Below are positions 45,800-54,444 of a DNA stretch of 59,991 nt, one piece after another; position 1 is the stretch's first letter, and each line of letters opens with the position of its first letter. The notes under the pieces were generated by a model, which saw only the letters and a list, made by a program, of their open reading frames with translations, made no database searches and had not been told where the DNA came from. Position numbers and translations under genes: made by a program. The stretch is taken from positions 1 to 59,991 of the forward strand of contig CALWKA010000006.1 in assembly GCA_944381155.1 (NCBI GenBank), written 5' to 3'. This stretch comes from an uncultured Clostridia bacterium (lineage in GTDB: Bacteria; Bacillota; Clostridia; Christensenellales; UBA1242).

Positions 45800-47878
45800 A
45801 TGAAGATCGTCTTTATTGAAGGACCGGGTAAACGAGATACAATCAAAAAATATTTAGGACCAGAGTATTTAGTTTATCCGACAAAAGGACATATTCGAGA
45901 TTTGCCGGCAAAGAGTTTTGCAATAGACATTGACCACGGATATGAGCCAACTTATGAAATTATACCTGAAAAAAAAGCTCTAGTAGAGGACTTGAAAAAG
46001 CGAGCGCAAAAAGCGGACGCTATATATTTAGCCACCGACCCAGATAGAGAAGGAGAAGCTATTGCCTGGCATCTTGCCACGATTTTGGGATTAGATAAAA
46101 ACGCTTTGGTGCGCACAGCTTTCAACGAAATCAGTAAAAAAGCAATTCAAGCCAGCATATCCGATCCAAAGCCAATCAATTACGATCTAGTCAATGCTCA
46201 ACAAGGCAGGCGCGTGTTAGATAGGATAATGGGATACAAATTAAGCCCATTGTTATCGCAAAAGATACACGGAAAATTAAGTGCCGGGCGCGTGCAGTCA
46301 GTCACTTTAAAATTGGTGGTAGATAGAGAAAAAGCGATTCAAGCGTTTGTACCGGTTGAATATTGGAATGTGATTGCTGAATTGAGAAAGGGAAAGCAAA
46401 AATTCAAAGCAGACTTGATTCAATACAAAGATAAAAAATTAGAAATTCCGAACAAAGAAGCGGTAGATAAAATACTTTCGCAGATAGAAAATGCAGAATA
46501 CAAAGTATCCGAAGTGAAAAGGCAGGTTACTTATTCAAAACCGCCTGCACCTTATATCACAAGCAGTTTACAGCAGGATGCGCTGTCCAAATTGAAGATG
46601 ACACTCAATTCATATACGAAATGTGTGCAGTCATTATACGAAGGGGTGATGATTCAAGGAGAAGGAAAAACTGCGCTAGTGACATATATCAGAACAGATT
46701 CCACAAGGGTAAGCCTAGATGCTCAATTCAGTGCAAAAGAGTACATTTTGAAAAATTATGGCGAACAATATGCGCCTAAAAAATTTAATGAATATTCCGC
46801 AAAAGAAAATGTGCAAGATGCTCACGAAGCCATTCGACCAATCAATCTGAAATACACCCCAGAATATTTGAATGGGAAAATTGATGAGCAATATTTGAAA
46901 TTGTATACAATGATTTTCAAGCGATTTATAGCCAGTCAAATGAGTTATGCGCAATACGACAGTTTAACCGTCGATGTGCTAGCAAATGATTATAAATTTA
47001 GAGCGAGCGGAAAAGCTCTGATATTTGAAGGTTATACAAAAGTATTGAAGAATCAAGATGATGAAAAAAATGGAATAAATATACCAGATTTTGTTGAAAA
47101 CGAAATCGTCATAAATGACAAGATCGTCACCGAACAAAAATTCACCAGACCACCTAGCAGATTCACTGAATCAACATTAATAAAAGAAATGGAAGTGCAA
47201 GGAATCGGTAGACCAGCAACTTATGCTGCAACAATTATGACTTTGTTCAATAGAAATTATATTAAGACTGAAAAGAAAGCACTTGTACCTACCGAATTGG
47301 GTGTGCAAGTGACCGAATATTTGGAAGAATATTTCAAAAATGTAATGGATATAAAGTTTACTGCGGAGATGGAAAAGCAACTAGATGATGTAGAATTAGG
47401 CAAAGTAAAATGGCAAGACATTGTAGACAAATTTTACGAAGATTTTAGCAAGCAACTCGACTATGCTAGTCATCAGGCGGGCATTACATTGCAAAAATCT
47501 GATCCAATTCCTAGCGATATAAAATGCGAAAAATGCGGGGCAATGATGGTATACCGCAATGGTAAATTTGGAAAATTTTTAGCTTGTTCAAACTTCCCGC
47601 AATGCAAAAATACGAAGAACATAAACTCGATTAAATTTGATATAAAAGAGACGGGTATATGTCCAAAATGTGGCGGTGTGGTTGAAGCAAAATATAGCAA
47701 GCGCGGAAAATTATTTTTTGGATGTACGAATTATCCAAAATGTGATTATATGTCGTGGGATCTTCCAATTGCGGAAAAATGTCCAAAATGCAATAGCAAC
47801 CTATTCAAAAAATTCAATAAAAATGGCACATCAACAATTCTATGCAACAACAAAGGATGCACTTATGTCAAAAATTAA
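45800..47878 (+). CDS. topA: DNA topoisomerase I
   Basis: Relaxes negative supercoils. The TOPRIM domain carries Glu7 (in FIEGPGK, a variation of VESPAK) and the acidic triad Asp80, Asp82 and Glu84. The active tyrosine is Tyr296 in YIRTDSTR. Three C-terminal zinc ribbons (about 575-692) begin at CEKCG, CPKCG and CPKCN. The 692 residues match. An AAGGAG site precedes it. Its 3' end overlaps trmFO by 14 bases. Confidence 0.96.
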   Translation: MKIVFIEGPGKRDTIKKYLGPEYLVYPTKGHIRDLPAKSFAIDIDHGYEPTYEIIPEKKALVEDLKKRAQKADAIYLATDPDREGEAIAWHLATILGLDKNALVRTAFNEISKKAIQASISDPKPINYDLVNAQQGRRVLDRIMGYKLSPLLSQKIHGKLSAGRVQSVTLKLVVDREKAIQAFVPVEYWNVIAELRKGKQKFKADLIQYKDKKLEIPNKEAVDKILSQIENAEYKVSEVKRQVTYSKPPAPYITSSLQQDALSKLKMTLNSYTKCVQSLYEGVMIQGEGKTALVTYIRTDSTRVSLDAQFSAKEYILKNYGEQYAPKKFNEYSAKENVQDAHEAIRPINLKYTPEYLNGKIDEQYLKLYTMIFKRFIASQMSYAQYDSLTVDVLANDYKFRASGKALIFEGYTKVLKNQDDEKNGINIPDFVENEIVINDKIVTEQKFTRPPSRFTESTLIKEMEVQGIGRPATYAATIMTLFNRNYIKTEKKALVPTELGVQVTEYLEEYFKNVMDIKFTAEMEKQLDDVELGKVKWQDIVDKFYEDFSKQLDYASHQAGITLQKSDPIPSDIKCEKCGAMMVYRNGKFGKFLACSNFPQCKNTKNINSIKFDIKETGICPKCGGVVEAKYSKRGKLFFGCTNYPKCDYMSWDLPIAEKCPKCNSNLFKKFNKNGTSTILCNNKGCTYVKN

Positions 47879-49178
47879 TGTAATTGGTGCAGGGCTTGCA
47901 GGTTCGGAAGCAAGTTTATATCTAGCAAACAGGGGATATAAAGTTGACTTATATGAGATGAAAGATATCAAAATGACGCCCGCACACCACTCAAAAAATT
48001 TTGCAGAAATCGTCTGTAGCAATTCACTCAAAAGCGATGACGAAAACACAGCATCTGGTGTATTAAAACGCGAACTTACACTATTAGGAAGCAATTTGAT
48101 AGATCTAGCATATAAAAATAGAGTCCCCGCAGGACAGGCACTAGCAGTTGATAGAGATGCTTTTTCCAAATCTGTCACAGATCTTATTAGAAAGAATAAA
48201 AATATCACTATTCATTCGGAAGAAGCATCAGATTTTTCGCCAGATGCTATCACTATTGTTGCCACAGGCCCGCTCACTTCAGAAAAAATGTGCGAAGCCT
48301 TAAAGACAAAAATTGGTGACAAGTTTTTGTATTTTTATGATGCAGCTTCTCCTATCGTCAGTGCGGAATCTATTGATATGAACAATGCCTTTTTTGGTGC
48401 AAGATACAACAAAGGTGACGACGATTACATCAATTGTCCAATGGACAAAGAAGAATATTTGAAATTTTATAATGAATTGATAAATGCAAAAAGCGTTCAA
48501 TTGCACGAATTTGAAAAAAACAATTTATTTGAATCGTGTATGCCTATTGAAATTTTGGCAAAACGCGGAGTTGATGCTATCAGATTCGGTCCGCTTAAAC
48601 CTGTTGGATTGATAAATCCGCATAAAAAAGATAAACCTTATGCTGTAGTTCAGTTGAGAAAAGAAAATAAATGTGGTACAATATATAACATAGTTGGCTT
48701 TCAAACTAATCTCACTTTCCCCGAGCAAAAGCGCGTATTCAGTTTAATTCCCGCTCTAAAAAATGCAGAATTTTTGCGCTATGGGGTAATGCACACTAAT
48801 AATTTTGTGAATTTCCCAAAATGTTTGGACAAGTATTCCCGCCTTAATTCTGACAATAATATATTTATTGCAGGGCAATTGAGTGGCGTGGAAGGTTATG
48901 TTGAAAGTATCGCCAGCGGATTGTATTGCGCCATCAATGCCATTCAGATGATTGAAAATAAACCATTGATAACTTTTAGTGCGGATACAATTATTGGTGG
49001 ACTATACAATTATCTTATCAATGCGAACAAGGATAATTTCCAGCCAATTAATGCAAATTTTGGTATCCTTAATCCTATAGGAATAAAAGACAAAAAAGAG
49101 CGTTATATTGCGTTTAGAGTGCGCGCTTTGAATGAGATAAAAAATAAATTATGCATAATTAATCAAAATAAGGAGTAA
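47865..49178 (+). CDS. trmFO: tRNA uracil-54 C5 methyltransferase TrmFO
   Basis: A folate- and FAD-dependent enzyme that makes T54 in tRNA. The N-terminal FAD motif INVIGAGLAGSEAS, the EMK..KMTPAHHS region and EIVCSNSLKSD are typical. A longer frame starts at 47670 inside topA, but the ATG at 47865 has an AAAGGA site and gives the family N-terminus (437 residues). topA-trmFO-xerC-hslV-hslU-codY is the Bacillus order. Here xerC is missing. Confidence 0.95.
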   Translation: MSKINVIGAGLAGSEASLYLANRGYKVDLYEMKDIKMTPAHHSKNFAEIVCSNSLKSDDENTASGVLKRELTLLGSNLIDLAYKNRVPAGQALAVDRDAFSKSVTDLIRKNKNITIHSEEASDFSPDAITIVATGPLTSEKMCEALKTKIGDKFLYFYDAASPIVSAESIDMNNAFFGARYNKGDDDYINCPMDKEEYLKFYNELINAKSVQLHEFEKNNLFESCMPIEILAKRGVDAIRFGPLKPVGLINPHKKDKPYAVVQLRKENKCGTIYNIVGFQTNLTFPEQKRVFSLIPALKNAEFLRYGVMHTNNFVNFPKCLDKYSRLNSDNNIFIAGQLSGVEGYVESIASGLYCAINAIQMIENKPLITFSADTIIGGLYNYLINANKDNFQPINANFGILNPIGIKDKKERYIAFRVRALNEIKNKLCIINQNKE

Positions 49179-49180
49179 AA

Positions 49181-49714
49181 ATGGAACAATTTAGAGGTAC
49201 GACAATTGTTGCCGTGAAAAAGGACGGAAAAACTGTCATCGCAGGTGACGGACAGGTAACAATGGGGCAATCGGTTATTTTTAAAGGTAAAGCACATAAG
49301 GTGCGTCGACTTTTTGACGGAAAAGTAGTGGTAGGCTTTGCGGGCGGTACAGCGGACGCTTTTGCAATGTGCGAAGAATTTGAAAAAATGCTCAATAAAT
49401 ATAGCGGAAGTTTAATGCGCAGTGCGGTTGAATATGCAAAAAATATTCGCAATGGTGTGCGATCAAATGCTGAAGCGATGATGATTGTTGCAGACAAAGA
49501 TACATTGTTGATATTGACAAGCGTTGGCGATGTCATTGAACCAGACGATGGTATTTGTGCTATTGGCAGTGGCGGAAACTATGCACTAGCTGCAGCAAAA
49601 GCGTTGATGAGAAATACAGATCTTGATGCAAAAACTATAGCCACCAAAGCTATGGAAATAGCATCAGATATTTGCGTTTTCACAAATTCAAATTATGTGA
49701 TAGAAGAGGTGTAA
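49181..49714 (+). CDS. hslV: ATP-dependent protease subunit HslV
   Basis: The proteolytic core of the HslUV protease. GTTIVAVKKDGKTVIAGDGQVT near the N-terminus holds the nucleophile threonine, which here follows a short leader of six residues (Thr7), as in some Gram-positive forms. KVRRLFDGKVVVGFAG follows. The 177 residues match. The ribosome site is AAGGAG. hslU starts 3 bases after its stop. Confidence 0.95.
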   Translation: MEQFRGTTIVAVKKDGKTVIAGDGQVTMGQSVIFKGKAHKVRRLFDGKVVVGFAGGTADAFAMCEEFEKMLNKYSGSLMRSAVEYAKNIRNGVRSNAEAMMIVADKDTLLILTSVGDVIEPDDGICAIGSGGNYALAAAKALMRNTDLDAKTIATKAMEIASDICVFTNSNYVIEEV

Positions 49715-49716
49715 TT

Positions 49717-51024
49717 ATGATGTCTTGTAAAGAAATAGTTAAAAATTTGGATGCTTTTATCGTTGGTCAAGCCAAAGCAAAGCGAGCTGTTGCAATAGCG
49801 TTGCGCAATAGATATAGAAGAAGTAAGTTGCCAAAAGAATTAAAAGAGGAAATCACTCCTAAAAATATTATTTTAAAAGGTCCTACAGGTGTGGGTAAAA
49901 CCGAGATTGCAAGAAGGCTTGCAAAACTTGTCAACGCCCCTTTTGTGAAGGTTGAAGCCACAAAATATACCGAAGTGGGTTATGTTGGTCGAGATGTGGA
50001 AAGTATGATTCGCGATCTAGTTGAAGCGTCTGTCAGAATCGTTCGCCAAGAGCAAAGAGAAAAAATCAAAGACAAAGCAACAGTTATAGTTGATAAAAAG
50101 ATTACGGATATATTGTATCCGTTGAAGAAGGCGGGCAAGCCTGAAGATGTTGACACAGAAAAATTTAGAGAACAATTCTATGAAGATTACAAAAATGGGC
50201 TATTCGACAAAGATGTAATTGACATCGACATAAAAGAGCAACCGAAACAAATCAACTTGCTAGACGGTGGTGGCGGTGAGATAAACATTGGTCAAATTAT
50301 GGGCGGAATGTTCAAAGTCGCTAGAAAAGTGAAAAAGATGACGGTAGAACGAGCAAAAGAAATTTTGCTAGAAGAAGAGTGCGAAAAACTCATAGATCCA
50401 GACTCTATAAACAAAGAAGCAATATTCAGAGCAGAGCAAGAAGGCATAATATTTATTGATGAAATAGATAAAATTGCGGCGAAGAAAAACAATGGTCAAG
50501 ATGTATCGCGTGAAGGTGTGCAAAGGGATATTTTGCCTATTGTCGAAGGTAGCGTGGTCAATACTAAATATGGGGTAGTTCATACAGATTATATACTATT
50601 TATTGCAGCAGGCGCGTTCCATATTTCTAGCGTCAGCGATTTGATACCAGAATTACAAGGGCGTTTCCCAATTCAAGTAGAATTAGATAGTTTAGATAAG
50701 GATGATTTCAAAAAGATTTTGACTATACCTCAAAATGCTATCACCACGCAATATCAAGAATTGCTGAAAGTTGACAATGTTGATTTGGAATTTACAGAAG
50801 ACGCTATCGACACCATAGCGGAACTTGCAAAAGACGAAAATGATACCAATGAAAATATTGGCGCAAGAAGATTGCAAACGATTTTGGAAATGTTGCTTGA
50901 AGATATATCATTCAATGCTAGCGAAGATAATCCTATGGTAAAAGTAAAAATTGATAAACCATTTGTATTAAATAGTATGAAAGAACTCATTCATACTCAC
51001 GATTTTAAAAAATATGTTTTATAA
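49717..51024 (+). CDS. hslU: ATP-dependent protease ATPase subunit HslU
   Basis: The unfoldase that feeds HslV. Walker A GPTGVGKTEIARRL lies near residue 51 and EATKYTEVGYVGRDVE near 75. The intermediate domain covers about 100-230, Walker B is IIFIDEIDKIA near 247, and the C-terminus DFKKYVL docks into HslV. The frame extends upstream to 49672, but an AGAGGTG site places the start at 49717 (or the next ATG at 49720). Length 435. It overlaps tcdA by 11 bases. Confidence 0.95.
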   Translation: MMSCKEIVKNLDAFIVGQAKAKRAVAIALRNRYRRSKLPKELKEEITPKNIILKGPTGVGKTEIARRLAKLVNAPFVKVEATKYTEVGYVGRDVESMIRDLVEASVRIVRQEQREKIKDKATVIVDKKITDILYPLKKAGKPEDVDTEKFREQFYEDYKNGLFDKDVIDIDIKEQPKQINLLDGGGGEINIGQIMGGMFKVARKVKKMTVERAKEILLEEECEKLIDPDSINKEAIFRAEQEGIIFIDEIDKIAAKKNNGQDVSREGVQRDILPIVEGSVVNTKYGVVHTDYILFIAAGAFHISSVSDLIPELQGRFPIQVELDSLDKDDFKKILTIPQNAITTQYQELLKVDNVDLEFTEDAIDTIAELAKDENDTNENIGARRLQTILEMLLEDISFNASEDNPMVKVKIDKPFVLNSMKELIHTHDFKKYVL

Positions 51025-51721
51025 TAAAAATGATTTTGAATATCTTGACAGATTTTTGCAAGCTTTGGATGAAAACCAAATTGAAAAACTATTTTCCGCT
51101 CGCATTATAATTTTTGGCGTGGGCGGAGTGGGCAGTGCACTTGCGCAGTTTTTGGTGCGATCGGGAATACAAAATTTAGATGTGGTAGATTTTGACAGAG
51201 TCGATATTACGAATTTGAATAGACAATTATTGTCATTTCGTTCAAATGTGGGGCAAATGAAAGTGCAGGTATTGAAAGATCAACTGCTAGATATCAATCC
51301 TAATTTGAAGATAAATATATATGAAGAAAAATTGACGGATAGCAATATAAACAAATTCAATTTGGATAAATATGATATTATTTTGGACTGCATTGACGAT
51401 ATAAAGGCAAAAAAAATTTTGATAAAATACGCCTATGAAAATAATATTTATATCATATCTGCTATGGGAGCAGGAAAGAGATATCTCGAACCGCCACATT
51501 TTGAAATTGCAGATATTAAAAAGACTTCGTATGATCCACTAGCAAAAATTATTCGGAAATTTTGCAATTCTGAACGCATAAATAAATTGGATGTTTGTTA
51601 TACTAAACAAAAAGCAGATAAAATTGATTGCCAAAACATTTTGAGTGTGGTATACTATCCAGTAAATATGGCTACAGTTATCTGTGCTAAAGTGATCGGC
51701 AAATTGATTGCAAAAAATTAA
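51014..51721 (+). CDS. tcdA: tRNA threonylcarbamoyladenosine dehydratase
   Basis: An E1-like enzyme that cyclises t6A37 to ct6A in tRNA. The nucleotide motif GVGGVGS is near residue 35, DFDRVDITNLNRQ near 58, and the family segment AMGAGKRYLEP...IKKTSYDPLAKIIRK near 152-180. The 235 residues match. It replaces codY, which follows hslU in Bacillus. mtaB, also acting on t6A, is elsewhere in this window. Confidence 0.92.
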   Translation: MFYNKNDFEYLDRFLQALDENQIEKLFSARIIIFGVGGVGSALAQFLVRSGIQNLDVVDFDRVDITNLNRQLLSFRSNVGQMKVQVLKDQLLDINPNLKINIYEEKLTDSNINKFNLDKYDIILDCIDDIKAKKILIKYAYENNIYIISAMGAGKRYLEPPHFEIADIKKTSYDPLAKIIRKFCNSERINKLDVCYTKQKADKIDCQNILSVVYYPVNMATVICAKVIGKLIAKN

Positions 51722-51789
51722 TAATTCGATCTACGCAAATTAGAAAGTATGATTCGTATTTATCAATATAGGGGGGAGGATAATTATAT

Positions 51790-52116
51790 ATGGAAACTAT
51801 TAATGAAAATAATTTTGACGATATCATCAATGGTGAGGATGTCAGTTTGGTGGACTTTTCTGCTAGTTGGTGTATGCCTTGCAGAATGTTGAAGCCAATC
51901 TTAGAGCGTGTGGAAGACAAGTTTGATGATGTATACTTCTACAATTTGGATATTGACGAAAGTGAAAATATCGCAAAAAGGTATCGTGTGTTCAGCGTGC
52001 CTACATTAGTTTGCTTTAGATCTGGTAAAAAGTTGGATAGTATGGTGGGGCTGAATTCGTTTGACGATGTGGTCGAATTTGTGAAAAGATGTAAGGAAAT
52101 GAAATTGGAAGATTAA
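51790..52116 (+). CDS. trxA: thioredoxin with WCMPC active site
   Basis: A thiol-disulfide reductant of 108 residues. The active site is Trp27-Cys28-Met29-Pro30-Cys31 instead of the usual WCGPC, and the cis-proline is in VFSVPTLV. Met in place of Gly may shift redox potential. The fold elements and length are standard. A strong GGGGGAGG site precedes it, and a terminator follows. Confidence 0.92.
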   Translation: METINENNFDDIINGEDVSLVDFSASWCMPCRMLKPILERVEDKFDDVYFYNLDIDESENIAKRYRVFSVPTLVCFRSGKKLDSMVGLNSFDDVVEFVKRCKEMKLED

Positions 52117-52120
52117 TGAA

Positions 52121-52150
52121 AAAGATAGTGCGTTTGCGCTTTCTTTTTTA
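52121..52150 (+). terminator. terminator after trxA
   Basis: AAAGA-T-AGTGC-GTTT-GCGCT-T-TCTTT, one mismatch in the stem, continuing into T residues. Confidence 0.8.
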
Positions 52151-52195
52151 TATCGCAAATTTATATTTTGAAACATATTTTGAAAGATTTTACTA

Positions 52196-52224
52196 TTGAC
52201 AAAATTTGTATATTGTGATAAATT
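52196..52224 (+). promoter_or_regulatory. promoter of the cysteine desulfurase operon
   Basis: TTGACA, 17 bases, TAAATT, 17 bases before the start codon region, with a TGGAG site between. Confidence 0.7.
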
Positions 52225-52241
52225 TATTATGGAGATAAATT

Positions 52242-53435
52242 ATGGAAAAAGTTTATTTGGACAATGCGGCAACTACTCCAGTGGGAGCAGAAGTGTTGAA
52301 TGCGATGATGCCTGCTTTTAGTGAAGTGTTTGGCAACACATCTTCTGTCCATTCTTTCGGTAGAATGGCGTCAGATATGGTAGATCAGAGTAGAGATATC
52401 ATAGCGGAATCAATCAATGCAAAATCTAGTGAAATCTATTTTACAGGAAGCGGTAGCGAAGCAAATACTTGGGCGATTATTGGGCTTGCAACTGCAAATA
52501 GATTGCACGGAAATCACATTATCACTACAAAGATTGAACATCAATCTACATTGAACGCTTGCAAATATCTTGAACAAAATGGCTATGAAATCACCTACTT
52601 AAATGTAGATAAAAATGGATATATTCGTTTTACTGAACTTTTGAATTCTATTAAATCAAACACAATTTTAGTATCAATTATGGCGGCAAATAATGAATTG
52701 GGCACTATTCAAAATTTGAAAGCTATTGCTGAAACGGCACACGAAAAAGGCGCAATATTCCATACTGATGCTGTTCAATTATATGGGAATATGGACATTG
52801 ATGTAGAGAATATAGGCATAGATGCCATGACAATGTCAGCACACAAAATTTATGGACCAAAAGGCGTAGGGTGCTTGTATCTTAACAACAAATTTAGAAT
52901 TGACAATCTAATCTTTGGCGGGAATCAAGAGCGCGGGAAGCGTGGCGGTACTACCAACACTGCAGGTATCGTTGGTTTTGCAAAAGCTGTCGAGATCGCT
53001 AGAGAAAATATGCGTGCCAACAATCATAAATTAAAATTATTAAGTGAATACTTTATCTCTCAATTGACATCTTCAATTGAAAATGTTGTTATCAATGCTA
53101 ATATCAGACAAAAATTACCACAAATTGTGTCAGTCACTTTCATTGGAGTGGATGGAGAAAGTTTGCTCACAAAACTTGATATGGCAGGCATAGCAGTTTC
53201 AACAGGCAGTGCTTGTACGAGCAACAGCCTATCAGTTTCGCATGTTATGACAGCTATCGGACTCGACAATGACGATGCTCGTAGCACGATCAGATTCAGT
53301 TTTGGCAAAAACAATTCGTATGAAGAAATTGATTATACAATTTCCACATTGAAGCGCTGTGTGGATGAATTGCGCGCTTACTCGTCTACTTATGGAATGA
53401 AGACGAGAAAGAGAAAGGGGGATAAAAATGTATAG
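52242..53435 (+). CDS. cysteine desulfurase (NifS/IscS family)
   Basis: A PLP enzyme that draws sulfur from cysteine for cluster and thiouridine synthesis. The N-terminal YLDNAATTPV, the PLP lysine in SAHKIYGPKGVG near residue 203, RGGTTNTAG near 230 and the active cysteine in STGSACTSNSLSVSH near 325 are all there. The 397 residues match the IscS/NifS group. A basic C-terminal tail (KTRKRKGDK) is unusual. It overlaps its scaffold-like partner by 8 bases. Confidence 0.95.
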   Translation: MEKVYLDNAATTPVGAEVLNAMMPAFSEVFGNTSSVHSFGRMASDMVDQSRDIIAESINAKSSEIYFTGSGSEANTWAIIGLATANRLHGNHIITTKIEHQSTLNACKYLEQNGYEITYLNVDKNGYIRFTELLNSIKSNTILVSIMAANNELGTIQNLKAIAETAHEKGAIFHTDAVQLYGNMDIDVENIGIDAMTMSAHKIYGPKGVGCLYLNNKFRIDNLIFGGNQERGKRGGTTNTAGIVGFAKAVEIARENMRANNHKLKLLSEYFISQLTSSIENVVINANIRQKLPQIVSVTFIGVDGESLLTKLDMAGIAVSTGSACTSNSLSVSHVMTAIGLDNDDARSTIRFSFGKNNSYEEIDYTISTLKRCVDELRAYSSTYGMKTRKRKGDKNV

Positions 53436-53814
53436 TAATCTTGTCCTTAAACTATTTAATGATCCTAAAAATGCGGGTAGGATATCAAAACCTGACGGCA
53501 TCGCGGATATCTACAATGCAGACAAAACAGCACATATTGAATTTTCTTTGAGAATAGATGCGGGTATGATCATAGAATGCAAATTCAGAGCACAAGCCAA
53601 TCCTTATATTGTTGCTATTTGTTCGACGATGACGGAAATGGTGCAAAACAAAATGATAGAAATGCTGTTCCTTGATCCGTATACAATTATGCAAACATTA
53701 GGGGATGAGCAACCTATAGACATTAATTTCTGTATTGATTGTATGAAAATGGCTGTTCAAGATTATAAAGATAAACTTGAAAAAGAACGCAAATCAAAAG
53801 ATAAAGACAATTAA
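53428..53814 (+). CDS. IscU/NifU-like scaffold protein lacking usual cysteine ligands
   Basis: A 128-residue protein with the IscU pattern at its N-terminus (LKLFNDPKNAGRI) and the length and helix order of the family. IscU holds its cluster with three cysteines: in PxCGD, in GCG and in HCS. Here the first region has no cysteine (around 31-35), the FKTFGCG region reads FRAQANPY, and only the C-terminal part keeps cysteines (102 and 105), with others at 51 and 65. It may be a modified scaffold or have another job with the desulfurase. The ribosome site is AAAGGGGG. Confidence 0.8.
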   Translation: MYSNLVLKLFNDPKNAGRISKPDGIADIYNADKTAHIEFSLRIDAGMIIECKFRAQANPYIVAICSTMTEMVQNKMIEMLFLDPYTIMQTLGDEQPIDINFCIDCMKMAVQDYKDKLEKERKSKDKDN

Positions 53815-53979
53815 ACTATAAATTGTGTATTTTATAAATATTTTGTCTAGATGTTGTATATATAATTAATTAAAGACTTATCAAAAGTATAAAAAATTAC
53901 ATCTTAAATATTTCTACATATTTGATTAATTTCTACATAATTTCACAAATTTTGCAGAAAATACCTGTGGGAGGGTATT

Positions 53980-54156
53980 ATGAAGGAATTAATCATAGGT
54001 ATGGGTATAGGCTTTGTGATTGGCGCAATTGTTTGCAAGACAAACAAGCCCGTTGCAGATACAGTTGAAAAAGGTGTCGAAAAGGGTAAAGAGATTATTG
54101 AAGACATAAAAGATGAAGTCAAAACTCAAACAAACAAAGCAAAAAATAAAAATTAA
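53980..54156 (+). CDS. small YtxH-like membrane protein, 58 aa
   Basis: A short gene with an excellent GGGAGGG site 5 bases before the ATG. The first ~20 residues are a glycine-rich membrane helix (ELIIGMGIGFVIGAIVCK), and the rest is a charged, probably coiled, amphipathic helix rich in Lys and Glu. This resembles YtxH-type proteins, whose function is not well defined. It stands alone after the scaffold gene, and a hairpin lies about 100 bases downstream. Confidence 0.75.
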   Translation: MKELIIGMGIGFVIGAIVCKTNKPVADTVEKGVEKGKEIIEDIKDEVKTQTNKAKNKN

Positions 54157-54256
54157 GGTCATATCATTTTGGGCTAGCAATCTAAAATAATTAGGATGAT
54201 AATTTTAAGTTTTTGTTAGTTTAAAAGATATTACCAATACTATTAATTAAAAAAAT

Positions 54257-54310
54257 AAAAGAAGTGAATTTATGATTTTAACTAGTCAGAAATATTATCA
54301 CTTCTTTTTT
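54257..54310 (+). terminator. hairpin with U-tail before the convergent dehydrogenase
   Basis: AAAAGAAGTGA (54257-54267) pairs with TCACTTCTTTT (54298-54308), with a 30-base loop, then more T residues. The flanking A and T runs make it usable on both strands between convergent genes. Confidence 0.6.
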
Positions 54311-54444
54311 ATTTTTATAAATCTATTCAATAAAAATTGGCTAATGATTGGCGCGATACTTTCATTATGAAAAATTTTAAAATTGATTTTATTAAGTTAA
54401 TTATAATTATTTATTTTAGATAAATTTAGATTTATTTAAGAAAA

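Noticed and set aside
47670..47864. N-terminal extension of TrmFO by 65 residues
   Set aside because: The extension is an alternate frame of the topA zinc ribbons; the family N-terminus and a ribosome site place the start at 47865.
54257..54310. Small RNA gene behind the YtxH-like gene
   Set aside because: The hairpin fits a bidirectional terminator between convergent genes, and no promoter is visible for a separate RNA.
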